Assembly: GCA_032173965.1 (NCBI GenBank)
Contig: CM063284.1
Coordinates: 133,725,125-133,789,124, forward strand
Reading direction: 5' to 3'
From: Sitta carolinensis
Taxonomy: Eukaryota > Chordata > Aves > Passeriformes > Sittidae
DNA length: 64,000 nt
The notes under the pieces were generated by a model. The model had not been told where the DNA came from, ran no database searches, and saw nothing but the letters and a program-made list of their open reading frames with translations. How positions within the stretch are numbered: position 1 is the stretch's first letter; each line of letters starts with the position of its first letter. Below, one piece after another: positions 39,744 through 50,574 of the stretch. Made by a program: the position numbers and the translations under genes.

Positions 39744-39860
39744 TCGGAATGTGGATCAGGGACTGCGAGGGACGCGATCGACTCCTGCGCATTACAACAC
39801 CCTGAACCGGCTGGACAGGCACCGTGTCGTGGATGACCACTACTCCCCAGAGAGAGAGAG
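39744..39860 (+). CDS. RIMS2: RIMS2 exon: linker (RNVDQGLRGTR...DDHYSPERE)
   Basis: A 117-nt exon. One base completes Ser (AG|T) and 2 bases (AG) are left over, so it is symmetric (phase 2 in and out). It encodes RNVDQGLRGTRSTPAHYNTL, then NRLDRHRVVDDHYSPERE. NVxQGxRGTR...HYNT...DRHRV.DDHYS is characteristic of RIM2. The acceptor is CCCTCAG and the donor AGAGAG|GTAAGC, the strongest donor in this half. From memory, mammalian RIM2 often reads PPPQ-Arg-Asn here, whereas this junction gives PPPQ-Ser-Arg-Asn; this one-residue difference was not verified. An in-frame upstream ATG at 39658 lies in intron sequence. Confidence 0.95.
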
Positions 39861-42800
39861 GTAAGCATCTGCCTGGAACTGGGAACAGCTCTAGCCTGCA
39901 GGCAGCAACGTGAGTAACTTCAGTACGGCAGCTTGCTAAAGTAAATTACATACTTAATCCCAGAGATTAGCATTTCTCGTTTATCCACCGGTTACATGAC
40001 ACACATTACAAAATATCAGAGCACATAAGGCTGACAAAACTGTCCAGTGAGTGTATGTTTGCCAGGAGGGAATCTGAAAAAATCTACGAGGAAATGTACA
40101 TAGAAAAGTTGAATCGCTTAGTCATCCTTTTTTATAACAATATTTTCGTGTGTTATATTACTGAATTCTTTAAGTACTACATATCTTTTAAAGAAATCTT
40201 TCAGTAGACTTGGTCATTTTTGCTGCTGAAGAGGCATAGAAATAGATAATTTCTGTTCAGTATTAATGTAATGCTCCTGTCAGATACAGCACGGTTCGCA
40301 GACGTAACAAAAGGATATTCTGTTACTGTGTTCTGTTTTTGCCTTTGCTCAACCTTCAAAGACACTTTGTAAAAAAGAAAAGAAAGAATGATTAGGACAG
40401 CATTTATGAAATTGGGGTCTTTGTGTTTCGAGGCACATCTGACTGACTATGACTAATGTTTTGCCTAATGGAACTTCCTAAACAGCAAGCAGAGCTTTAG
40501 CAACCTCTGTGAATTCTAATGATGTAAAAAAAATTGCAGCAATAATTGCACATGTAGTTAATTTTGCTGAATTAATTGAATTTTAATTGCTGAATTAAAA
40601 CAATGACTTTGTGACATTAAAAAAAATATTGGTTTTTTACACCTCATTGTCTTCAGGTAAAAATCAAAACAAAAAAGCATTTATTACCTTTAATTTTTAG
40701 GTACTTTTTGTACCAAGTTTAAATTCCTGCACTTTATTATGGGAGGCATAATTGCTAGCTTTTTTCTCATTTTATAATTGTCATACCAAGGAGTAATACA
40801 GATATATTTTGTAATCTTGAGTAATATATGACTAGTATTTGAAATTAATACTTTTACAGATAGCCATTACAGGTTATTCTTCAAGTGACATCAGAACACA
40901 TCTTTGGGATTTCTAACTGTGATACAAAGAATTTGAGAAATCAGTGGCTTTTTGTTAGCAATATTGAACAGAAAATATTAATACTTCTTAAGAGACCAGT
41001 AATGTGGTGGTCAGTGATTGTATAGAATGCATGACAATATCTTTCAGGGGATTATAATATTTTAATTTCAGAAGATAAAAATAATAATTAATTGTTCCCA
41101 AAGACATGTTACAAAAAAAGTCTCAAAAGGAATTAAACCCCATATCTATTCAAAGTGATTCATAATTCAATTTGATGAATAAAAAAAGTCAAATGGGCAA
41201 AAATAAAGCCAATGAAAAAACAGTGGAGTGTTTATCATCCAGAATAGTAAATGTATTCATCACAAGTACGGTAGATCATAAATCCACCTCTTTTTTTGCA
41301 TTCAACTATTTAATATTTCTGTTTAAATTATGGGGAAAAAATCTATACAGCTGATTCATTAGAATATGATTTTCATACAGAAGGCAATAACTTGAAGATT
41401 CTGAGCTGTGTCCTCAAAAGATGGTTACAGAATGCTCTGGGGTACAATGTTATGTTGATTTTTAGACCAGTCATCCTTGAAACAGGATCTAAACTTGGCC
41501 TTAGAGCCAGTGTATGCCTTATGGAATGCTGCTGCCATTTCCTCACTGTGCACGTTCGTTTGTTGCCTCCCAGATAAATGCATAACTCTGAAAGGTTGCT
41601 TGAAGTACTGTACCACAAAGGTTTTCCATCCCTTCAGTTAAATAACCTCTGCTGTACTGACTTGATTTAGAGAAAAAAAATGGGGTTTTTTAGAATATGT
41701 CAGAAAAACAATGTCAGAAGGTTGTTGGAGATGAGATTATTGGATTTTCATGACTGTTCTAGATTATTAGGTGTTTGCTAGATAGGTGTGATCTGAATCT
41801 CTGAACACAGTTTTATATATTGGCTATATTTTTCAAAACACACAGAGAAATTCTTCTCTTTGCACATGGTGAGTGGTTGGTTGCCTGTGTAATCAAATTA
41901 TTGATTATTTAACTATTCCTCTATTGCAACATGCAGTCCCTGAACAGAAAAAGACTATTTCCAAATATTTATATTTTTTTAATATTCATTGCCATTTTGA
42001 CAGTGATTTTATACATGGAAAGGTAATTAATTCTAAAATTTTTTATGAATATTTGTGATACTGTCTCCACTATATAATAAAACCTCAATAGTATCACTAA
42101 AGTAGCTCTTTAATAGTATTGCTCCGGAAAACTTCTGGAACTGCAGGCAGTTGGTGGAAGTTGAAAACCGCATTTTTGTATAGGTTTGTAATCTCTCTAT
42201 GTTATCCACACTTGGCTCTGAAAACAAATTACGTATTTCCTTCCTGCAGCTCTGATGGTCTCTTGTTTCCATGAAGCAGCTTTTGAAGCTGCTTGCAAAA
42301 AGGGGATTTTGAAATAGTAACGTCTTATAGACATGCTCAGTTGCTAAGTTAAAGTATGACTGAGAATATGAGCAGTAAAATTATTTCCTTCCTTTTCTAG
42401 AAAATTCAGCATTAAGTTCTCTAAGGTATATGGCACTGAAGAGTGAGTTGAAACCACATACAAAAAGCCTAACGACCTCAAGTCTAATGGCCTTGTAAAC
42501 ACTCCTTCAAAATTGAATGCATAGTTAGAATAGAAAATAAAATTATTTTTAAAAATCCTGAAAGACACATTTTTAGAAAAACTTAATTGCAGCTAATTTT
42601 AATTTTAAACACCAAACCCCTAAATATGTAGAATATGGCTATATCATATACTTATTTTTGTATAATGTAAGGATAAATTTACAGTTTAAATTTGTATCTG
42701 TTGTTGTATTAGCAAAAGTACCAAATTGTACTGTGTACACTGCTAACTCAAAGTGAGAAACCATGTTGATTTGTTACCTGTATATTTAATATAGGTCTAC

Positions 42801-43777
42801 TAGTTAATTGTTATTGAAATGTGAATTTTTTTGTGGGTGCTCACACTGTTATGAAATAACCTAAATTTGTAATATAAAGAAATATGAATGCTTATGACCT
42901 AATATGGACCCAAGTTCCATAAGAGCATTTAACCATGTAACCATGTCAGTTTGACATGTTTTAATAAATTCTATGAAACTGACTTTTACCTCACTTGAGA
43001 ACTGAAACTTAATCAAACTATAGAGACTATTTGGAAACAGTTAGATTTAGCCTCAGAGTTTTACATTTAAACAATCGATATATTTAGGGGAATTAGAGGA
43101 AAAATCTTAAGTGAGAATCTTAGCATAGTTCCAGAAAGGAAAAAAACAAACAACGAAAACTCCAAACTTTGTCTGTGTGTTTCTTTCTGAAAGATACATC
43201 AACAGTTAACAAGAAACACCAAGACAGGGTGAGAAAGTTGTACTCTGGCCCAAAACTTCAACAAACTTAGATACTATTTAGCAACTATTAATTTAACTAT
43301 GTTCGATATCCTAGGTGGGTTCTCCCCGAGGAATACCATCACTATATGGTGAATTTAGCATAGGTATGTTAAGCCAGAGCATTCTGACAATGCCTAACTC
43401 AAATAGTCTTGCAGGAGAAATGTATGAGAAAGCTCCTGAGGTATAAGTGTTTTTCTGAGAGGCACTTACAAGAAAACAAGAGAAAAGAGAAGTTATCCGC
43501 TATTGCTCATCAAAGCTATTGCACACTCTCCATTTGAAAGAAGAAGATTGCTACCTGTTTTGTTAAACTAATAGGGTAGTCATAAGCATGGTTATTTAGA
43601 GGAATATTGTCCATTATTTTAAAATCACTTCAAAGATGTAATCTAGATGTGCTAGGACTAGCACAACTATCACACCTCTGTTACTGAGAGCAGATTTTAT
43701 TTGCATAATTGAATACATGGGGGTTTTTTTTCATTCTGTTGAAAGCAAGTGGCTTGGATTTTTTAACATGAAGTAAA

Positions 43778-44332
43778 TGTTGAAGTGTGGGAACCAGGAC
43801 ATCCTTCTGACTGTCCTGGGAAGATTTATAAGTTACAAGAATTTAGGTAGAATGATAATTAGCATCTCACAGGGTGAAAAAGTAGAATTTTGGGGTTTTA
43901 CAGTGCGAGATCAGGGGACAAAGATGAAGAATTCTGGGTGTGTCCCTGGGCTTCTTCTTCGTCTCTTGTTCTCCATCTTCTGCGGTGGTGTGGCACATTT
44001 TGGTTGGTCTAGAACAAAAGTACACTGTTCAATGTATTTAATAGGTATTGGAGAGTTGTAGTAAATAAAGCAGAAGGAATTTTTAGTATAAGAGATAGCA
44101 CTGTCCCAAAGGGTGGAGAGTGACACAGTCTGGCCTGCAGGGAAGAACTCAGCAGGCCAGAGGCACAATATGTGAGATAACAAAGAATAAACAAATCCAT
44201 GAACAAGAGAACAGATGACTCGACCTCTTCTTCAGACGCTGGGCTGGGAGAAACAGAAAGCTGAGACAGAGAGAGAGACAAAATAAAGTCAGGTGAAAGC
44301 CAAGCCAAGCTCAGAAGCCCAAAAACAAAACA
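43778..44332 (+). mobile_element. Probable solo LTR of an avian endogenous retrovirus (+)
   Basis: The segment starts TGTTGAAGTGTGGGAACCAG and can be followed to AAAACAGCA. A TATAAGAG box lies at 44087-44094 and AATAAA signals at 44186-44191 and 44282-44287. GGTATTGGAGAGTTGTAGTA, AAATAAAGCAGAAGGAATTT and TTCTTCAGACGCTGGGCTGG resemble an LTR family I recall from songbird genomes. No internal retroviral genes follow. No clear target duplication was found, so both ends are approximate. Frames of 90-99 codons on both strands are by-products. Confidence 0.7.
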
Positions 44333-45578
44333 GCAAAAAACTTTTTCATATTTTTATATTTTATAAAACTAACATTGAAGTACCTGCCAAAAAGTTCTGT
44401 TTGCTATAAACAAACCAGAGAAGACCAAAGTAATTCAGTACAATGTGCCTGTTACGTGTTCGCTAAAACACAGTTTAAATACCCTCTTCTACTATTTGAC
44501 ACAAAATAAAAGGTGGGCAAGAGCAACATATTTTATACATTTCTAAATGCTATCTTAAACCATGCAGTTGCTTTATCTATGAGTAGCAGGCTCCTAATCC
44601 AATACTGTTATTAAATAGATGCCAGATTAGGTCAGACTATGAAAAATGTTTTTGATACATTTTTCCTTATTAAAACACTGAAAAGAACAGATTTTTTTCA
44701 AAATCTTTATTAAAGACACAGCTGAATTATAAGTAATTAGGTAGTCATTTATTTATTATTTAATTACATTTTACTGTAATATCATTTAAATACTGATTAA
44801 AATATGAAGACATTGTAAAGTATAAAGGGTTCCTGATGCTCTACTTGGTAATTTTGGGATCATTTTTTCAGGTTTCAGTTGTGTGCATCATGTGGATAAA
44901 TGTTCCCACACAGGGATATGTGATGTCACTGCTTTGCTTCTTCAAATACCCAGTAAAGCAAAAGAAATGCACTGCTGAAAATTTGCTTATAGCTATGTTA
45001 TAAAATATTTGCATCAGTTTGAATCTCAATAATTGCACTGTTCCTTTAAGTTCTTTTTCTCCTTTCAAATCACTGTTTAATTACACAATTATCTGCAGCA
45101 CCCACCTGGTGCCTCCATGAGTCTGCTGAAGGATGATTATCTCCAACAGGGATGTCGGAGTAGGAAGGTGGTGAAGAAGCAGCTTTGAGCCAAATTTAAA
45201 AAAAACAAACCCACGACCAAGAGTCATAGATATATTCCTCAGAATAAAATGCACAAAAAAAAAGGCTGTGTTAAAAATAATGCAGTTCTGATAAAAGACT
45301 TCAGTGTTGCACCTTTGGAGCAATGATTTAAAATGCAGCATGAGCACTGTGATAATGTGATACTGATTGATTTTCTTATTAAAAGTCATCTTGATTGAAT
45401 GTGTGTCAGCTCACAAATTCTCTGCTGGTAATTGCTATTGTTTCACAACTAAGGTCTTCAAATTGTCAGTTATGTTCAGATGGAACATTTCTAGGTCTTC
45501 ATCTATCCCAGGAGATTACTGGAAATTTCTACAGAATCGATGTAACAAAAAAGATCCATTGGTGGAAAAATTGTCCAT

Positions 45579-45620
45579 GTTTATAAGTAAACAAGTTTAT
45601 AAGTAAACAAGTTTATAAGT
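45579..45620. repeat. 16-bp tandem repeat, about 2.6 copies
   Basis: GTTTATAAGTAAACAA is repeated in exact head-to-tail copies and the third is partial. It is a recent slippage or duplication product inside the RIMS2 intron. Confidence 0.95.
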
Positions 45621-46941
45621 GTTTCTTTAAAAACCAAAATTATTAAATAAAACTATTCTATTAATGTATGCAGGAGAAATTACATAGTAAGTGATTTATT
45701 CTTAATGACATTTGACATTTTCTAAGAGTTAAGAGTTTGACCATATTTTATTCACACAGTTTATTGGTGTGATTTGCCAGGTGTTAGGGAAACAGCACGG
45801 AAAGCATTTTAGCACAGAGAACGCTAACTGTTGCTTTATTCCAATGAGAATATAATATTTTAGAGTGATACAACTGGTCCATGAAAAAGCAAATAGTTGT
45901 AGTAGTTGCTTTCCATTGTTGAAATGAGTAAGCTGCTCATTTCAGTTTACTGTGAAGCTGTGCCTTTTCTCTGAATCCACATAATTTTATTAGTTCCTGG
46001 CTCCTTTTCCCTTGAACAATTCTGTGTTCAACCTCACAGTCAATGTGACCCCAAGCACAATTTTTAATTCATTCCCTCCCACAGTACTTTCCCTAAATTT
46101 ATATGGCAGTTTTCTCTTTTTCTACCACTTTTTATCACTCTTTTCCCCCTAAATTTCCAACTGATTGACCCCAAGAACCCTCCATTTCTTACTCTGCAGT
46201 CTGATTAAGATAATTTCTATTTTATCACATTGCTAGTTTTTCAGAAAATTGTAACTTGAGAAACTGGGGAGTATTTGGTTAAAGGCAAATTCTACCAGTA
46301 ACAAAATGCATTTATTTTTTAGCCATTTAAATAATTTTATACTTTTCCTACATTTAATTTGTTATTTCAGTTGAAAGAATGTAAAGGAGTATTACTAAAA
46401 ATGGACGATAATTCTATTGCCAATGATACAATATATTGCTTTAATCTCAATCAGATAATACACTGGATAAAGCTGAATATGGGAATAGATAAACAGTGTT
46501 AGATGAGAAATTTCTTGTGTCAACTGAGCTTCATTTATGCAGGCTCTATCAGAAAAGAACAGAAGGACTTGTTTTGCATTCAGAATTATTTATGGATATT
46601 GCAACAAGCACAAGGGTATAATAATACACTGTACTTCAGCCTTTCCACAGAAACACTTAGAAGTCTTACTGTCCACTCTAGTAAGGAAGTTGGAATGTAA
46701 ATGAAATTTTAGGACCTGGTCACAAAGAGTGAAAATTGAAAGGAATAAGTTATCTCCTAAATGCCTCTACTTTACACTTAAATAAAACATCCCAAACAAT
46801 TGAGAACAGGTTAAACTCCCCTTGCAAGGGAAGAACAGGAAGGTATTCCATGAGGCTTAACTGAGGTACTCTGTGTGTGCTTTCAAGCATGCTTGAGACT
46901 CTTCTGGTATGTTAAGCCTGGTCCTGGATACTAAGTACTTC

Positions 46942-46963
46942 CAGTTCTGCAATTGCAGAACTG
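46942..46963. repeat. Perfect 22-bp palindrome without spacer
   Basis: The half-site CAGTTCTGCAA is followed immediately by its exact reverse complement TTGCAGAACTG. The arms are of mixed composition. It could bind a dimeric factor, but no known motif is claimed. Confidence 0.95.
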
Positions 46964-47188
46964 CAATTCAGAAGTTGCTGAACCACTGATTTCTGTTTTC
47001 TTACCCTAATGGTTCACTGAATTTTATAAGAAAATGGACAAATAGGCAAGGAATATTAGAAAAATTTTAAGTAATTTTCTGTTCACTTTATAAAAAAGGA
47101 AAGTTATCCTGTTTACCTATATACCCAGAATCTTCTTGTCAGAAGAGACTGGAAATCTCTTTTCACCTGATACAGTGTGGAAGGGGAT

Positions 47189-47227
47189 GTATGTGTGCAT
47201 GTGTATGTCTGTGTGTGTGTGTGTGTA
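47189..47227. repeat. TG microsatellite
   Basis: An imperfect ATGTGTGCATGTGTATGTCT stretch is followed by about 9 uninterrupted TG units. It is an ordinary, probably length-variable simple repeat. Confidence 0.95.
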
Positions 47228-50200
47228 TAATAATGATCATATTTCATATTGCAAAACCTATAAAGCTGCCTTCTTAGACTAACTTCATTATTTAAATATA
47301 AGTAAAATGAATATTTGATGCAAATGTTCTGTCTATTCTATCTGTAACAAAATAGGTACTGTTTGATAAGTCTGTGAGGATGCAGGTTATGTTCATTTTG
47401 CCATACCATCATTTGATATACTTCTGCCATGGACTACTATAATGTAGGAAGTAAAGAATGTGTGATAAGAGGCTAGAAATCTAAAGTAAGGTTGTAAAAA
47501 AAAACAAAACAGGTATCCTGGAGTTCTTTTGTCATATTAAAAATCTGACATATCTAAATTTTGTCCATGTCTCCATCATCTGCTAAGCATCCCCATGTAT
47601 ATGTGCACACAGGCTAATGATTTTCATTAACAGCTCAAATGATGTATTTTGTTGAGATCAAGATCTGGAACATTACTGGAGTTCTTTTGCACGTAGGCAA
47701 TGCAAAGCTTGATGTTTTTACTACATTATAATACATTTACTTTATGATTTTATGTGGTTTATACTGGGGATTAGCCAAATAAATGCGGCATATGTTTCAG
47801 TTTTGAGAATAAGTCATAGGTATTTTTGGTGTTGCTAACATATTTATAAAAGCATAAAGAATTTCTTTTAACCTAAATATATAAAAATGTATAGTAATAT
47901 GTTTAATGGTTAAAAAAGTCAACAAGTGTGGTATTGGCTGGGTGCTCAGAAGAAAGATGGAATTTAATATATGTTCTGCCTGAAGTCCTAGTTTTGTTTA
48001 AGATGTTGTTTTTTAAATAATGTTCAAATATATTTTATTTATTTATATCATATATTTTTCAAAGACTACCAGGAAAACTTGTCACCAGTTCACTGGAAAG
48101 ATAAAAGGCAAAGAGAATTGTTAAAATTAAAATGTCATCTACCAGCTGGAAACACTTAATTGCTTACTAATACTAGAGCAACAGTTTTGAGGTGTTAATT
48201 CAGGTTTGCATCGGAATAATTTGAAAGCATATTCATGTGGACGTAGCCTGGGAATGTATCCATGTAGTGGAGGGAATAACCTGGTATGCAGTTGTTTGCC
48301 ATCATTGTACATTTAGCTCCTGGGGGGTAGACTCCTACATTTTTATTTGATTGTTCTTCCTGTGGGTGTGCACATATTCCAAAGAGAATGTTAAGGACGT
48401 GGTGAATTTATTTTAATATTTCTTGACAGCATGCTGACTGACAGGCTGTTATGGGTAGACTACTTTTGATACTTAGATCTTTACATTTTTAAAAACATTC
48501 ATAGCTTTTCCCAACTTGCAGAGTAAACTCTATTACTATTTTAAAAATTATTAGTCCTTCAAAATTTTAACTGTACCATGTCAAATTGGGCCCCGTTGAA
48601 TTGTGTACAGCTTCTCATTTTTGTAACAAACTGCAAAGTTTAAATTGCATAAGCAAGGTTTTAAGTTAGATTTTTATAGTGGAAACTATTTTGCATTTAT
48701 TTGACAAGAAGTGAACACAAAACCATCTTGTACTATACATGATTGACCTAGTATAAGGAATATGTTCATGTGGGTGATGGTGTGTTTTATCCTCATGCAA
48801 AAGGGGCAAATATGATAAGTGTAAAAATTATACCTACTGGTAACAATGTGTTTGATTCCTGGAAAAACAGTAATCATAACAAAATTAAGACATGAGAAAT
48901 AAAAATGAAGAATGAGGTTTTCCATCTTTCTTGTGAAGTCAGTTTACACTTCCAATGTGGACAGACGTGATTAGACTTTCCTTTGAAATATCTCAGCTCC
49001 AGGGAAACAGTAGTCAATAACTCCTTGTTAATGGTAACCCCTCTCTTTCCCAAACCCTTTTCCCTATACTGTGTGCATATATTTATATTAAAAGTAAAAT
49101 TATTTTCTTCTATTTTCGATAATTGGAGAATATCTAGTGTAACAATTATGTTTAAAATAGATACATTTTGACATTGTTTCATAATACAAACAAATTATGA
49201 ATTACTTAATTTTATTATTTTGAACTGCATTTGGGGTTTTTTTTTTTTTTGCATATTCTGGTACTGATGTATATATTTCCATTATTTATTTAAATAATTA
49301 AATACTTTGATCTAAATTCACCTTTTATTACAATATGATCAGTATAAGGAGAACTTACCCTTAAAAATGGGAAAGCTCTGGAGCTATGTGGGAACAGATT
49401 TCAAAATGGTGGTAGCCTTTTAGACAGATTAGGTAAATCTCTTTCAAAGATATTATTCATATCAAAGTTGTGACTGCCTTCAAATAAGGGAATAGGCAAT
49501 CTGACTTCTTGAGTTGCTTTCAGAGATTTATGCATTTTTTTATGTAGAAAATCCCAAATTTCAGCAGTCTTCTTGATCCATAATCTCCCACTGGCTTCTC
49601 AGATAAATATGTGAATCATCTAGATAATTTTATCTTTAGAACCATAGATCATATTATTTTGTCAATAAGTCCAGTGCTCTTAAACGATGTTTTGTAGCTC
49701 CTGTGTTCTGAGATTATAAGGTTTTCTGTTTTGTGTTGTGTACCATTCTTTCTCCATCTTATTGTCTCATATCTGTATTTTTCTTTCTGCCATCACCTCA
49801 GTCATTATGTTACTTTACCTCGTTCCCGGTACACCCAGTCCACAGATCACCATTACAGGGATGTCAGGTATATGTTTTCCTCTGTGTGACTATGTGTGGG
49901 TAATGCATGTACTTCTGTGTACCTACCTGTCCACTTCTGGTTTTATTTGTCTGTGTATAGTGGTAGAAAACTTAGAAGTTGAGTTAGTATCATCATTAGA
50001 TTCGTTAACATGGTGTGTACACAAACGCTGCCTATTTCTTCCCATGTTTCACTGAATATTTTCTCTCTGCCAATAGTCTACAATTGATAGTCCTCCAAGA
50101 TGATGCTTTATTTACATCACTCTGATGTCTCTTAGAGAGTATATAAAGAAAATAATTTAAACCAGCAAACACTAATACCTGCTAATACTCTGATTTTAAT

Positions 50201-50466
50201 ATGCATAAAATCATATATGAGTGGCTGAGTTAAAGGTTACGATAAAACTGCAGACTGACACCTTTCTCACAGTCTTGTAGCTCTTGTAGCTGCTGGCCAA
50301 TATACTTTAATTTTTACAAGTAGTTTTGCAAAGTTCACCGAAGTTCCAGTCATGTTCTGTTCCAGTGTTCTGTTCTGTTGCTGACATTGCTTGCTTTTCA
50401 TGTTGTTTTGTGCTTGTTTCATCTTTTTTTTGCTTTTCATTGTGTTCACCCATTCTGTTTTGGCAG

Positions 50467-50574
50467 CCAGGATCACACAATGTATCCTCTGTTTTGTGAA
50501 GATGCAATCAGATTACTCCGCTCCCGTACGATGTGCCGTACCTATTCTGAGGGTGCTTACTATGATCTTGAGAG
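50467..50574 (+). CDS. RIMS2: RIMS2 candidate alternative exon 1 (QDHTMYPLFCED...)
   Basis: A 108-nt exon, phase 2 in and out. With the preceding AG the junction codon becomes Ser (AG|C). It then encodes QDHTMYPLFCEDAIRLLRSR and TMCRTYSEGAYYDLE, and ends with AG for the next codon. The acceptor lies after an excellent pyrimidine tract (TTCTGTTTTGGCAG|CCAG). A second AG 4 bases downstream would break the frame, so the first is preferred. The donor is GAGAG|GTATAA. I do not recall this peptide from the usual mammalian RIM2 protein. The exon call rests on splice signals, an open frame and exact phase fit with the neighbours. Confidence 0.78.

Larger units (their letters stand above)
39861..50466 (+). 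other. RIMS2: RIMS2 intron, 10.6 kb
   Basis: Contents recognised: a probable LTR (43778-44332), a 16-bp tandem repeat (45579-45620), a 22-bp perfect palindrome (46942-46963) and a TG microsatellite (47189-47227). No exon was recognised. The acceptor follows a long pyrimidine-rich tract that ends TTCTGTTTTGGCAG. Confidence 0.82.

Noticed and set aside
47189..47227. TG repeat as a regulatory Z-DNA element
   Set aside because: A common microsatellite of moderate length; nothing else supports a regulatory role.
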